This document shows, one piece after another, positions 18,575-26,826 of a stretch of DNA of 56,474 bases. Both the position numbers and the translations under genes were made by a program. The notes under the pieces were generated by a model that was not told where the DNA came from, did not search any database, and saw only the letters and a list, made by a program, of their open reading frames with translations. The DNA is from Actinospica durhamensis. Lineage in GTDB: Bacteria > Actinomycetota > Actinomycetes > Streptomycetales > Catenulisporaceae. The DNA is taken from NCBI RefSeq assembly GCF_018139695.1, contig NZ_JAGSOG010000024.1, positions 1 to 56,474 of the forward strand. Direction: 5' to 3'. How positions within the stretch are numbered: the stretch's first letter is position 1; each line of letters opens with the position of its first letter.

Positions 18575-18588
18575 GCGCCCGCCTCCCC

Positions 18589-18664
18589 TAAAGTCTCTTG
18601 ATGTCGAGATGAATGCCCGGGGCAGAAGTCTGCCGGGTATTCATCTCGACATCAAGAGACTTTA
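18589..18664. repeat. 32-bp inverted repeat, candidate double operator
   Basis: Arms 18589-18620 and 18633-18664 are complementary over 32 nt with one mismatch (a G-T pair), separated by a 12-nt loop. Each arm contains TCTTGATGTCGAGAT or its complement (18596-18610; 18643-18657), itself an imperfect palindrome. The repeat lies 14 nt from the MFS start codon and 34 nt beyond the mrx1 stop, both on the minus strand. It could act as a paired operator for the MFS gene, as an mrx1 terminator, or both. The same 15-mer occurs at 45885-45899 before acnA, which favours an operator. Confidence 0.75.
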
Positions 18665-18698
18665 GGTCGAGAAACTTTGCCGGGCGACCGCCCGGTGC

Positions 18699-18950
18699 TC
18701 AGGCCGCGGCGGCCTTGACCTGCGCCAGCGACGGGTTGGTCATGACCGACTGCTTGCCGCCCGCGCCGACCACCACGACCGTCGGGACGGTCTGGTTGCC
18801 ACCGTTGACGCTCATCACGTAGTCGGCCGCCTCGGGCTTCTGCTCGATGTCGATCTCGGCGAACTCGATGCCCTCGCGGCTGAGCTGGCTCTTGAGCCGC
18901 TTGCAGTAGCCGCACCAAGGGGTCGAGTACATGGTGATCTGGGCCGTCAT
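18699..18950 (-). CDS. mrx1: Mycoredoxin / glutaredoxin-like protein
   Basis: 83 residues, thioredoxin fold with the redox motif WCGYC near residues 12-16, the cis-proline loop TVPTVVV and the C-terminal helix. Mycoredoxin-1 in actinobacteria reduces mycothiol mixed disulfides on proteins, using mycothiol as cofactor. The Mycobacterium homologue is also divergently or closely linked to uvrD2. The ATG at 18950 fixes the usual start (MTAQITMYST). It is divergent from uvrD2, whose start lies 112 nt away, so the two share a promoter region. The stop lies 34 nt from the inverted repeat at 18589-18664. Confidence 0.88.
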   Translation of the reverse strand: MTAQITMYSTPWCGYCKRLKSQLSREGIEFAEIDIEQKPEAADYVMSVNGGNQTVPTVVVVGAGGKQSVMTNPSLAQVKAAAA

Positions 18951-19062
18951 CTTCGGGACACACTCCTCGCCGGGTCGGGAAAGCCGCAGGATACAACGGC
19001 GTGTGTGGCGCGATTCTTCCCGTACGCCCACGACTGTCGGACCCGCCTGGAAGAATCGGGGC

Positions 19063-21333
19063 ATGACTGATCCCGACGAGCTGCTGTCCGGACTGGACCG
19101 TGAGCAGCGCGAGGTCGCGCGCGCGCTGCACGGTCCGGTCTGCGTACTCGCGGGCGCCGGGACCGGCAAGACCAGGGCGATCACCCACCGCATCGCGTAC
19201 GGGGTGGCCGCGGGGGTCTACCAGCCCTCCCAGGTGCTCGCCGTCACCTTCACCGCCCGCGCGGCGGGGGAGATGCGCGGGCGGCTGCGCGGCCTCGGGG
19301 CCGGCGCGGTGCAGGCGCGCACGTTCCACTCCGCCGCGCTGCGGCAGCTGCAGTACTTCTGGCCGCAGACGGTCGGCGGCCCGCCGCCGCGGATCGCCGA
19401 GTCCAAGATCCCGCTGGTGGCCGAGGCCGCCTCGGCCTGCCGGATCAAGACCGACCGCACCGCGCTGCGCGACCTGGCCTCCGAGATCGAGTGGTGCAAG
19501 TCCACCCAGACCGCGCCGGACGACTACGCCGCCGCGGTGGCCAAGGCGCAGCGGGTGCCGCCGCGCGAGCCGACCGAGGTCAGCCGGGTCTACGCGGCCT
19601 ACGAACAGCACAAGCGGGAACGCGGCTTCATCGACTTCGAGGACGTGCTGCTGCTGACCATCGGCGTGCTCGAGTCCCGGCCGGAGATCGTCGACCGGGT
19701 GCGCTCGCAGTACCGGCACTTCGTGGTGGACGAGTACCAGGACGTCAACCCGCTCCAGCAGCGGCTGCTCGAGCAGTGGCTCGGCCAGCGCGAGTCGCTG
19801 TGCGTGGTGGGCGACGCAAGCCAGACCATCTACTCCTTCACCGGCGCGAGCCCCGAGTACCTGTTGGGCTTCCCGGAGCGCCACGCCGACGCGACCGTGA
19901 TCCGGCTGGTGCGCGACTACCGCTCCACCCCGCAGGTGGTGGGCGTGGCCAACGCGCTGCTCGGCGCGATCCCGCAGGACACCCCGTCCGGGCGCCGCGC
20001 GGCGCGGGCCAGGCTCGAGCTGGTGGCCCAGCGCCCGCCCGGCCCGGCCGTGCGCTACACCGAGTTCCCGGACGAGGCGGCCGAGGCCGAGGGCGTGGCC
20101 GAGAGCATCAAGGGGCTGATCGATTCCGGGGTGCGCCCGGCCGAGATCGCGGTGCTGTTCCGGATCAACGCGCAGTCCGAGGTCTACGAGCAGGCGCTGG
20201 CCGACCGCGGCCTGCCCTACGTGGTGCGCGGGATCGAGCGCTTCTTCGACCGGCCCGAGGTGCGCCAGTCGGTGCTGTTCATGCGCGGCGCCGCGCGCGG
20301 ATCCGAGGGCGCGGAGTCGACCGGGGTGCAGCTCGGCGCGGGCGCCGACGGGGAGTCGGGCGGCCTGGCCGCGGCCGTGCGGGCGGTGCTCTCCGGCAAC
20401 GGCTGGACGCCCACCGCTCCGGCCGGCTCCGGCCGGGCCCGCGAGGTCTGGGAGTCGCTGGCCGCGCTGGCCGCCCTGGCCGAGGAGTACCAGAACACGC
20501 ATCCGCGGGCGGGCCTGCCCGAGTTCGTGCACGAACTCGAGGAGCGGGCCGCGCTGCAGCACGCGCCCGTGGTCGACGGCGTCACGCTCGCCTCGCTGCA
20601 CTCGGCCAAGGGCCTCGAGTGGGACGCGGTGCACCTGGTCGGCCTGACGGAGGGTCTGCTCCCGATCACCTACGCGGAGACGGACGAGCAGGTCGAGGAG
20701 GAGCGCCGGCTGCTGTACGTCGGGGTCACCCGGGCCCGCGAGCACCTGGCGCTGTCCTGGGCGCTGGCCCGCGCACCGGGCGGCCGGGCCTCGCGTCGGC
20801 CCTCCCGGTTCCTCGACGCGGTCAAGGAGGCGCAGCAGGCGCGGGCCGAGAGCGCCGGCGGCGGAGTGCTGCGGCGCGGTTCCGGCCGGCCCGGGCAGGA
20901 GCAGGTCAAGTCCAAGCGCTCGGGCCCGGTGCGCTGCCGGGTGTGCGGCAAGGCCCTGATCGAGGCGGTGGACCGCAAGCTCGGACGCTGCGCCGACTGT
21001 CCGTCAGACCTGGACCAGGCCCTCTACCAGCGGCTGCGCGAGTGGCGGGCGGAGCAGGCCACGGCCCAGTCGCTGCCCGCCTACTGCGTCTTCACCGACG
21101 CCACTCTCACCGCGATCGCCGAGGGCAGGCCGGCCGACCGCGGCGCGCTGGCCCGGATCCCCGGGGTGGGCACGGCCAAGCTCGACCGATACGCCGCCGA
21201 GGTGCTGACCATCCTCGGATCCCCGAGCGGCTCGAGCAGCCCGAGCGGCGATACGGGCGGCGATGCGGGCGAGGAGTCGCAGCTGCCGCCCGAATCCGAG
21301 GAGCCCGCGCAGGACGACACGCAGGACCGATAG
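19063..21333 (+). CDS. uvrD2: UvrD2-type 3'-5' DNA helicase with HRDC domain
   Basis: 756 residues, SF1A helicase. Walker A is GAGTGKT, then FTARAAGEM, DEYQDV, GDASQTIYSFTGA, HSAKGLEWD and YVGVTRAREHL. The C-terminus has a tetracysteine motif (Cys625, 628, 643, 646) and then an HRDC domain (LRIPGVG-type end, here RIPGVGTAKL). This is the UvrD2 architecture, in which the cysteine motif is needed for unwinding in mycobacteria. The acidic Ser/Gly tail after the HRDC domain is disordered. AAGAAT at 19051-19056 ends 6 nt before the ATG, compatible with a leaderless mRNA. It is divergent from mrx1 and convergent with the unknown membrane protein that ends 18 nt away. Confidence 0.93.
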   Translation: MTDPDELLSGLDREQREVARALHGPVCVLAGAGTGKTRAITHRIAYGVAAGVYQPSQVLAVTFTARAAGEMRGRLRGLGAGAVQARTFHSAALRQLQYFWPQTVGGPPPRIAESKIPLVAEAASACRIKTDRTALRDLASEIEWCKSTQTAPDDYAAAVAKAQRVPPREPTEVSRVYAAYEQHKRERGFIDFEDVLLLTIGVLESRPEIVDRVRSQYRHFVVDEYQDVNPLQQRLLEQWLGQRESLCVVGDASQTIYSFTGASPEYLLGFPERHADATVIRLVRDYRSTPQVVGVANALLGAIPQDTPSGRRAARARLELVAQRPPGPAVRYTEFPDEAAEAEGVAESIKGLIDSGVRPAEIAVLFRINAQSEVYEQALADRGLPYVVRGIERFFDRPEVRQSVLFMRGAARGSEGAESTGVQLGAGADGESGGLAAAVRAVLSGNGWTPTAPAGSGRAREVWESLAALAALAEEYQNTHPRAGLPEFVHELEERAALQHAPVVDGVTLASLHSAKGLEWDAVHLVGLTEGLLPITYAETDEQVEEERRLLYVGVTRAREHLALSWALARAPGGRASRRPSRFLDAVKEAQQARAESAGGGVLRRGSGRPGQEQVKSKRSGPVRCRVCGKALIEAVDRKLGRCADCPSDLDQALYQRLREWRAEQATAQSLPAYCVFTDATLTAIAEGRPADRGALARIPGVGTAKLDRYAAEVLTILGSPSGSSSPSGDTGGDAGEESQLPPESEEPAQDDTQDR

Positions 21334-21351
21334 CCCGAGCCGCGCGCCCGC

Positions 21352-22566
21352 TCAGCCGAGGCCGCAGGCCTTGGAGATGAGCGGCTGCACGGACGAGGTG
21401 TAACTCTGCATCGACACGAGCCGGCCGTCGAGCAGGAACATCAGGTTGAACAGGATGTTCTCGTCCGCCGGGGTGCTCGAACCGGGGCAGTGCGTGATCT
21501 GCACCTGGAAGCCGAGCGTGACCTTGCCGCCGGGCGTCACCGTGCCGGAGACCGGCGCGGTGGCGCTGAGCGTGTCCGGCAGCACGAGGCCGGGCGCCTC
21601 CGGGATCGTGCTGAACTCGGCGTCCGCGTGGTAGTCCAGCGCGACGTCGGCGACCGAGGTCGCGGTCAGGCTCACCGTGATGACGTGCGTGGCCGGGTCG
21701 GCCGTGGCCCGCGGGCCCGCGACGTTCGCGACGTTCTCGCCCTGCTGCGTGCAGATCCGGGCGGCCGTGGTGTTCAGGCCGGTCTCCGGATAGATCGTCT
21801 CATCGCCGACCCGGCCGCCCGCGGCGCGGGCGCGTACCACCAGAGCGCCCAGGTGCACCCGTGTGCTCTGCGGCGCGGTGCCGCCGAAGTCGAACTGGCT
21901 GCCGCCGGTGCCGGTCTGGGATCCGTCGCCGCCGGGGGAGACCACGGACAGGCCGCCGAGCTGGCCCGGGCCGGTGATCTGGAAGCCGCCGCTCGGCGAG
22001 GTCTGATTCGGTTCGGCCGTGAGCACCAGGAGCGCGGAGTCCAGTTCGGTGGTGCAGTCCGCCGTCACCACGCCGGCCAGTTCCCCGGTGCCCCCGGGCG
22101 GGACGGCCGCGTTCCCGACCGGCTTGAACGCGGTGACCCCGGCCAGCCCCGCCTCGGTCAGCTCGCCGTCCATCAGGGTGACGGTGTCCGGGCCCTTGTT
22201 CACCACCGGCACCAGCACCTGCTCGGTCGGATGCGCGTGCCAGGTCGTGACGAAGGCCAGCTGGGTCAGGTTCGGGATGAACGGCGCCGCGGAGGCCGCG
22301 GTGAGCTTGAGCGTGTCCGCCACCCGCACGTCGGTCTGGTGCCGGTGGTACGCGGTGCTCCCGGCGGCGCCGAGCGAGCCGAGCATCAAGGCGAGCGAGA
22401 GGACCGAGGCCAGCAGCCGGCCGCGCGCGGCGTGCGGGGGCAGCCGGCGCGGATCGCGCCCGCCCTGCACCCCGTCCTCGCCGGCCGACTCCTCGAGCCA
22501 GTCGATCGCGTCCCCGTCCTCGTCCAGGTCGAGGAATTCCACTCCGTCGTCGAACTGTGCGGTCAC
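21352..22566 (-). CDS. Membrane-anchored protein of unknown function, tandem paralogue 1
   Basis: 404 residues; last gene of a four-gene minus-strand array of related proteins. Layout is shared by all four: an acidic cytoplasmic tail (here EFLDLDEDGDAIDWLEE), one transmembrane helix (about residues 48-72), a short linker with YHRHQ, then an extracytoplasmic Thr/Val/Pro-rich region of probable beta-sandwich type. It contains the shared phrase NKGPDTVTLMDG and conserved cysteines (TADC, ARIC, THCPG, KACG). This copy has a longer Gly/Ser insertion after residue 200. I do not recognise the family. GTG start at 22566 lies 10 nt after the previous gene's stop, so they form an operon. No adjacent enzyme suggests a function. 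Confidence 0.8.
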   Translation of the reverse strand: MTAQFDDGVEFLDLDEDGDAIDWLEESAGEDGVQGGRDPRRLPPHAARGRLLASVLSLALMLGSLGAAGSTAYHRHQTDVRVADTLKLTAASAAPFIPNLTQLAFVTTWHAHPTEQVLVPVVNKGPDTVTLMDGELTEAGLAGVTAFKPVGNAAVPPGGTGELAGVVTADCTTELDSALLVLTAEPNQTSPSGGFQITGPGQLGGLSVVSPGGDGSQTGTGGSQFDFGGTAPQSTRVHLGALVVRARAAGGRVGDETIYPETGLNTTAARICTQQGENVANVAGPRATADPATHVITVSLTATSVADVALDYHADAEFSTIPEAPGLVLPDTLSATAPVSGTVTPGGKVTLGFQVQITHCPGSSTPADENILFNLMFLLDGRLVSMQSYTSSVQPLISKACGLG

Positions 22567-22576
22567 GGCGGGGCGC

Positions 22577-23602
22577 CTAGCGGATCCGGCCGCAGGCCGC
22601 GGCGAGGAGCGTGGACAGGTCGAAGGAATCCGCGCGCAGCAGCACCGGCTTACCGGCGTCCAGCGCGGTGAGTTGAAGATCCACGTCCGCGTTCTCCTCG
22701 AGCAGGGCGATCGGGCAGTGCGTCACCGGAACGACGAAACCCCCGGACAGTGTGCCGCCGGGTGCGAGCGCCCCGCTCACGCTCCCGACCGGGTCCGGTC
22801 CTCCCAGCTTAGCCCCCTGAGACAGTGCTGCCGAGGGCGCGTAGCGCAAGGTCAAGGTGTACTGCAGCGGAGTGTCGGCGAGCGAACGAGCCGTCAGCGC
22901 GAGCGTGAACGTGTGGTGCGCCGGGTCGGCGGACTGGGGGAAGCTCGCGGACACCACCGCCTCGCCCTGCCGCAGGCAGATCTGGTCGCGCACGGACTCG
23001 CCGCCGGCGTTCAGCCCGATCGGCGTGGTGCCGACCCGGCTGTTCGCGAGCCTGGCCCGGACCAGCAGCGTCGTCACCGGCGGCGACGGCGATGTGGTCG
23101 CGGGCGTCTGACGGCAGTCCACCCACACGGTGCCGACCAGCCGGGCGATCTGACCGGGGCTCAGCCGCCCGGAGCCGCCGGGGGACAGGCTGCCCGCGGT
23201 CACGCCCGGGCCGCGCAGCACGTCGCCCGGCAGCAGGGTGACCGCGTCAGGGCCCAGATTGACCAGGTCGACCTCGGCGGTCGCGCTCGGCTCCGCGCTC
23301 CAGCTGCCGACGGGGCCGAGTGACGCGGCGTCGGGCAGGCTCACCGGGTCGCCGATCGTCTCCTGACGCAGGATCAGCGCGGCTGCGGCCCGATCGGCGG
23401 CCAGGTCCCGCCGATACGCGCCGACCCCCGCGAGGGCCGTCGCGCCCACACACAGCCCGAGCACGAGGACGAACGCGGCCGGCCGCCGCCACCGCTCGCC
23501 CGAGTACGCGCCTATCCACGCGTCGAATCGGATGCCGAACGGTCCCCGAGGCCCGTCCGCGCGTGACTCGAGGAACTCGGCTTCCTCCTGCGGCTCGTCC
23601 AT
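22577..23602 (-). CDS. Membrane-anchored protein of unknown function, tandem paralogue 2
   Basis: 341 residues. Same plan as its neighbours: a cytoplasmic start with EAEFLE, one transmembrane helix around residues 43-63, linker AYRRDLAADRAA, and an extracytoplasmic domain pair. The shared phrase is VNLGPDAVTLLPGD. The first domain ends in a cysteine (RDQICLRQGE); the second has THCPI and ends AACGRIR, matching the ends of paralogues 1 and 3. Its acidic tail lacks the DWLEE element seen in the other three. ATG start lies 10 nt after the stop of paralogue 3. Function unknown. Confidence 0.8.
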   Translation of the reverse strand: MDEPQEEAEFLESRADGPRGPFGIRFDAWIGAYSGERWRRPAAFVLVLGLCVGATALAGVGAYRRDLAADRAAAALILRQETIGDPVSLPDAASLGPVGSWSAEPSATAEVDLVNLGPDAVTLLPGDVLRGPGVTAGSLSPGGSGRLSPGQIARLVGTVWVDCRQTPATTSPSPPVTTLLVRARLANSRVGTTPIGLNAGGESVRDQICLRQGEAVVSASFPQSADPAHHTFTLALTARSLADTPLQYTLTLRYAPSAALSQGAKLGGPDPVGSVSGALAPGGTLSGGFVVPVTHCPIALLEENADVDLQLTALDAGKPVLLRADSFDLSTLLAAACGRIR

Positions 23603-23612
23603 CGCGCCGCCC

Positions 23613-24695
23613 TCAGTCGGGCAGTCCGCACGCCGCGGCCACCAGGGAGCTGAGGTCCACGGTGTACTGGCGGGTCGAGGCGAAGCTGGCGTCCACCGAG
23701 AGCTGCGTGAACAGCTCCACCTTCCAACCCTGATCCGGTATCGGCCCCGTCGCCGGGCAGCGGGCGACGTGCACGGTGTAGGACGCCGTCAGCCGCCGGC
23801 CCGGGGCGAGCTGAGCCGTGTCGCTCTCGTCGCCGCTGTAGATCGGCGCGTCGAGCACGATGCCGGGCAGCGAGGGCGAGACGTCACTGCCCATGAAGGT
23901 CCCGGCCGGGTAGACGTTGTAGTACTCCTGCCCGGAGCCCAAGGTCAGCGGAACGTCGGCCTGCGAGGTGACGGACATGCTCAGGGTGAAGGTGTGCGCC
24001 CGGGCGTCCGTGCTCGCGGCCGGGGTCCACGCGGCCATCTTCGGCGCCTCGGCCTGGCAGGCCTGTTCGGCCAGCGTGCCCTCGGTCGCGGAGTGGCTGA
24101 GCTCCAGCGAGGTCAGGCCCACCGAGCCGCTCGCCGTGCGCGCCCGGACGGTGAGGGTGAGCAGCGCGTTCGGGTCGTCCTCGTTGCACTGCGCCACGGC
24201 CACGCCCTCGAGCCGGCCGGTCTGGCCCGGCTGCAGCGTCGCGGTGCCCACCGGGTCGAGCCGGGCCACGCCGTCGATCTGGCTCAGGCTCGCCAGCGTG
24301 TCGCCGGGCAGCAGCGTCACCGGGTCGGGGCCGCGGTTGACCAGCGTGATCTGCACGTCGGTGTCCGGCCGCCAGGTCCACGAGGTCCCGACGCCGAGGA
24401 CCGCGATCGTGGGCAGGCTCACCCCGGCCGCGCCGGCCGGCTGGGTCAGCACCAGCGCGCTCGCGGCCAGCTCGAGCGCCTGGTCGTGCCGGTAGACCCG
24501 GTCGGCCGTGCCCACCCCCGCCGCCAGCAGCGCGGCCAGCGTCAGCAGCGAGACCGCGGCCCGGTGCCGGGTCGTCAGGGTCAGCCGCGACGGCGCCGCT
24601 CCGAGCGGATCCTCCTCCAGCCAGTCGACCTCCTCGCCCTCGTCGGGCTCGAGGAACTCGACCGGCTCCGTCCCGGACAACCCACCCACCTCCAC
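23613..24695 (-). CDS. Membrane-anchored protein of unknown function, tandem paralogue 3
   Basis: 360 residues. The N-terminal tail has EFLEPDEGEEVDWLEED; a transmembrane helix follows at about residues 47-66, then DRVYRHDQALELAASALVL. The extracytoplasmic part contains VNRGPDPVTLLPGD, conserved Cys in VAQC and EQAC, ARCP, and the terminal AACGLPD. The same skeleton in three full-length copies implies two conserved extracytoplasmic domains joined near residue 215. The start may be GTG 24695 or the GTG six nt further on. It is 69 nt downstream of paralogue 4. Function unknown. Confidence 0.8.
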   Translation of the reverse strand: MEVGGLSGTEPVEFLEPDEGEEVDWLEEDPLGAAPSRLTLTTRHRAAVSLLTLAALLAAGVGTADRVYRHDQALELAASALVLTQPAGAAGVSLPTIAVLGVGTSWTWRPDTDVQITLVNRGPDPVTLLPGDTLASLSQIDGVARLDPVGTATLQPGQTGRLEGVAVAQCNEDDPNALLTLTVRARTASGSVGLTSLELSHSATEGTLAEQACQAEAPKMAAWTPAASTDARAHTFTLSMSVTSQADVPLTLGSGQEYYNVYPAGTFMGSDVSPSLPGIVLDAPIYSGDESDTAQLAPGRRLTASYTVHVARCPATGPIPDQGWKVELFTQLSVDASFASTRQYTVDLSSLVAAACGLPD

Positions 24696-24764
24696 GCCGG
24701 ATTCGATCAGGTCACTGACATTGTGCCCGACGGCGGGCGCGATGACACGGAGCCCGGGCGGGCC

Positions 24765-25493
24765 TCAGCCCTCGCCGAGCGCGAGGCAGATGCGGTCGCG
24801 CACCGAGCCGCCGGCCGAGCCGAGGGAGACCGTGCCCACGCCCAGCCCGCCGCCGGACGTACGTGCGCTGATCATCAGGCTGGTCTCGGCCACCGCGTCG
24901 CGCTCCGGCCGGCCGGCGGCGCAGTCGGCGGTCACGAACCCGCGCAGCACGGTGGACTGACCCGGCGCGAGCACGAGCGCCGAGCTCCCGCCGAGGCTCG
25001 AACCGCTCAGGCCCACCCCGAGCAGGACCGCGCCCGGCAGCAGCGTGACCGGACCCGGGCTGCGGTTGACCAGCGCGACCGCGACCGCGGCACGGGGCTC
25101 GCCAGGCTGCTGCGTCGCCGAGCCCGTGCCCGTCGCGTACCGCGCACCCTTCACGCCCTCGACGAGGCCGGGCAGGCTCACCCCGCCGTGCGCCGGGGCC
25201 GCCAGGACCAGGGTGTCGGTCGAGGCCTCGGCCACCGTCTGGGCCGTCAGATCCCGGTGGTAGACACGGTTCGCGCCGAGTGCCGTGGCCGCGAGCACCG
25301 CGCCGACCAGCAGCAGCGAGGCCAGGCGGTTGCGCGTGGTCGGCGCGGGCAGGGCGGAACCCCGGGAGGCGAGTTCGGCCTCGTCCTCGAGCCACTCGAC
25401 CCCATCGACCTCGTACTCGTCGGACTCGGGCCGCTCCTCGAGGCACAGCAGGTCCTCGGGTTCCTCGGCCGCGCCCGTTTCACGCCTGCTCAT
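24765..25493 (-). CDS. Shortened tandem paralogue 4 (first domain only)
   Basis: 242 residues. It has the same acidic tail (VDGVEWLEDE), transmembrane helix (about residues 59-77), RVYHRDL linker, and VNRSPGPVTLLPG phrase as the others. It ends at VRDRICLALGEG, the point equivalent to VRDQICLRQGEA inside paralogue 2. The whole second extracytoplasmic domain of about 120 residues is therefore missing. No frameshifted remnant is obvious in the 69 nt that follow, so it looks like a clean deletion or a natural short form. As first gene of the array it probably sets the operon promoter, within the 25494-25760 stretch shared with the whiB7 side. Confidence 0.75.
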   Translation of the reverse strand: MSRRETGAAEEPEDLLCLEERPESDEYEVDGVEWLEDEAELASRGSALPAPTTRNRLASLLLVGAVLAATALGANRVYHRDLTAQTVAEASTDTLVLAAPAHGGVSLPGLVEGVKGARYATGTGSATQQPGEPRAAVAVALVNRSPGPVTLLPGAVLLGVGLSGSSLGGSSALVLAPGQSTVLRGFVTADCAAGRPERDAVAETSLMISARTSGGGLGVGTVSLGSAGGSVRDRICLALGEG

Positions 25494-25765
25494 CGCTCAC
25501 CCACCCCTGGTATTCACCTCTTGGGTCGACCTCGGCGAGATCGTCGGGATGACGATAGGACTGGCGTGTACCGGAGTCCAGGGGGCGCTTTACCGGATCG
25601 TGTCCGGCGCGGGCCCAGGAAAATCGCGTGCAGGGGGTGACATGACCCAGTGCCCATGACAGGATGGTCACCGTACCTGAAGGGAAACCGTGGGTACTGG
25701 TGTGGGGAGCATCCAAACCGCGGATGCGCAAAGCAAACCGGGGGCTTTCCACAACACCGCAGGTC

Positions 25766-25804
25766 AAAAATCGTTTGCGAGTCTGCAGGACGAGGTTCTA
25801 GCCT
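25766..25804 (+). promoter_or_regulatory. Candidate WhiB7-dependent whiB7 promoter
   Basis: An A-tract (AAAAAT, 25766-25771) lies 3 nt before a -35 TTGCGA (25775-25780). An 18-nt spacer and a -10 TAGCCT (25799-25804, fitting TANNNT) follow. WhiB7 acts with the primary sigma factor at promoters that have an AT-rich box just upstream of the -35, read by its AT-hook, and it activates its own gene. The rest of 25494-25904 contains no convincing ORF; the only other thing expected there is the divergent promoter of the four-gene array. Confidence 0.7.
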
Positions 25805-25904
25805 CTGACTCGCAACCGCGGGACGGGTCGGTCCCGCGAAACAGCGTCGATTCCGGTTCGCCCCCGGAACCGGCCTAGTGAAGACAGGAGGCGAGAGAAA
25901 TCAA

Positions 25905-26273
25905 ATGCTGACGCGTAATCAGGTCACTGATGAGCAGGCCGCGATCCTCGCCGCCTGCCCGCGCCCGCGCGCCTTCGCGCCCTCGGCTCTCGTCATGGCA
26001 CCCGTCTCATTCCGGTCGGTCGCTGCCGCCCCGTCCGTCGCCGCCGTTCCGGCCGGCTTCGGTTCCGTGGCCGCAGTGCGTCCGGTGGCGAGCGAGCGTC
26101 TGGCGGGCGGCAAGGGCGGATGGCACCGGCAGATGACCGGATTCGGACTCGGAATCGCCACCGCCGCCCAGGCCGGCATCGGAGCCCCCACCCGCACCAT
26201 CGAGCAGGACCCGCAGGACCAGTACTACCTGACCAGCCGTCGGGAAACCCGTACCTGGAGACCACCGCACTGA
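25905..26273 (+). CDS. Upstream ORF in the whiB7 leader
   Basis: 122 codons, starting at ATG 25905 behind AGGAGG (25886-25891) and GAGAGA (25893-25898). It begins MLTRNQVTDEQAAI and ends with a basic TSRRETRTWRPPH. I see no known domain, and the middle is Ala/Val-rich. It lies between the candidate WhiB7-type promoter and an attenuator hairpin that starts 26 nt after its stop. whiB7/wblC leaders in mycobacteria and streptomycetes carry a translated uORF whose stalling by ribosome-targeting antibiotics prevents termination. I infer that role here. At 122 codons it is long for such a leader peptide, so a separate small protein is the alternative. An in-frame GTG at 25878 is a second start option. 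Confidence 0.55.
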   Translation: MLTRNQVTDEQAAILAACPRPRAFAPSALVMAPVSFRSVAAAPSVAAVPAGFGSVAAVRPVASERLAGGKGGWHRQMTGFGLGIATAAQAGIGAPTRTIEQDPQDQYYLTSRRETRTWRPPH

Positions 26274-26298
26274 CACCACGTCAGCGCAGTAGCCCTCC

Positions 26299-26343
26299 AG
26301 GCCGCGGAACCCGATAACCGGGATCCGCGGCCTCATTCGTTCC
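26299..26343 (+). terminator. Attenuator hairpin in the whiB7 leader
   Basis: A 15-nt stem (26299-26313 with 26319-26333) with one A/A mismatch and the loop ATAAC is followed by the pyrimidine-rich CATTCGTTCC. It sits between the uORF stop (26273) and the whiB7 start (26489), where the conditional terminator of whiB7 leaders is known to lie. Confidence 0.7.
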
Positions 26344-26488
26344 CCGGCACATGCCGGAGATCGGGCAAGGCGCGGGCCAACGACACGACAAGGACACCGA
26401 CACCGTGATGATCGAGCGCCCCGACCAGGAGCAGACCGAGCGCACGACCAGCCCCGCCGTAGTCCCGAGCCCTCAGAAGGAGCCAGCG

Positions 26489-26767
26489 ATGCAGCTGACC
26501 GTCTTCGAACCCACCTCCGCCCTCGACGACCTGCCCTGCCGCAGCGTCGAGCCCGAGCTCTTCTTCGCCGAGTCCCCGGCCGACGTCGAGCTCGCCAAGG
26601 CGGTTTGTACCGACTGCCCCGTCCGCGACGCATGCCTCCAGGGCGCCCTCGAGCGCAAGGAGCCGTGGGGCGTGTGGGGCGGTGAACTGTTCGTCCAGGG
26701 CGTGATCGTCGCCCGCAAGCGGCCGCGCGGCCGTCCGCGCAAGGTCGACGTCGCCGTCGTGGCCTGA
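26489..26767 (+). CDS. whiB7: WhiB7-type antibiotic-resistance transcription factor
   Basis: 92 residues, the family's normal length. Four iron-sulfur cysteines are Cys17, Cys40, Cys43 and Cys49. The turn EPWGVWGG (58-65) follows, then the AT-hook KRPRGRPRK (77-85) that sets WhiB7/WblC apart from other WhiB proteins. It binds the primary sigma factor and activates intrinsic resistance genes (efflux, ribosome protection, drug modification) when translation is disturbed. I chose ATG 26489 because AAGGAG lies 7 nt upstream; the frame is open back to ATG 26351 but that stretch is leader. Neighbours uvrD2 and the ABC1 kinase gene are those of whiB7 in Mycobacterium. Regulation is described under the promoter, uORF and attenuator entries. 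Confidence 0.95.
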   Translation: MQLTVFEPTSALDDLPCRSVEPELFFAESPADVELAKAVCTDCPVRDACLQGALERKEPWGVWGGELFVQGVIVARKRPRGRPRKVDVAVVA

Positions 26768-26826
26768 GCCACACCCGACGCATCCTCCCCCGTCCCTACT
26801 TCGAGATACAGGAAACCGAGAGACCG

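Noticed and set aside
25690..25878. 62-codon plus-strand ORF across the whiB7 promoter
   Set aside because: It would overlap the -35/-10 elements and has no convincing ribosome-binding site.
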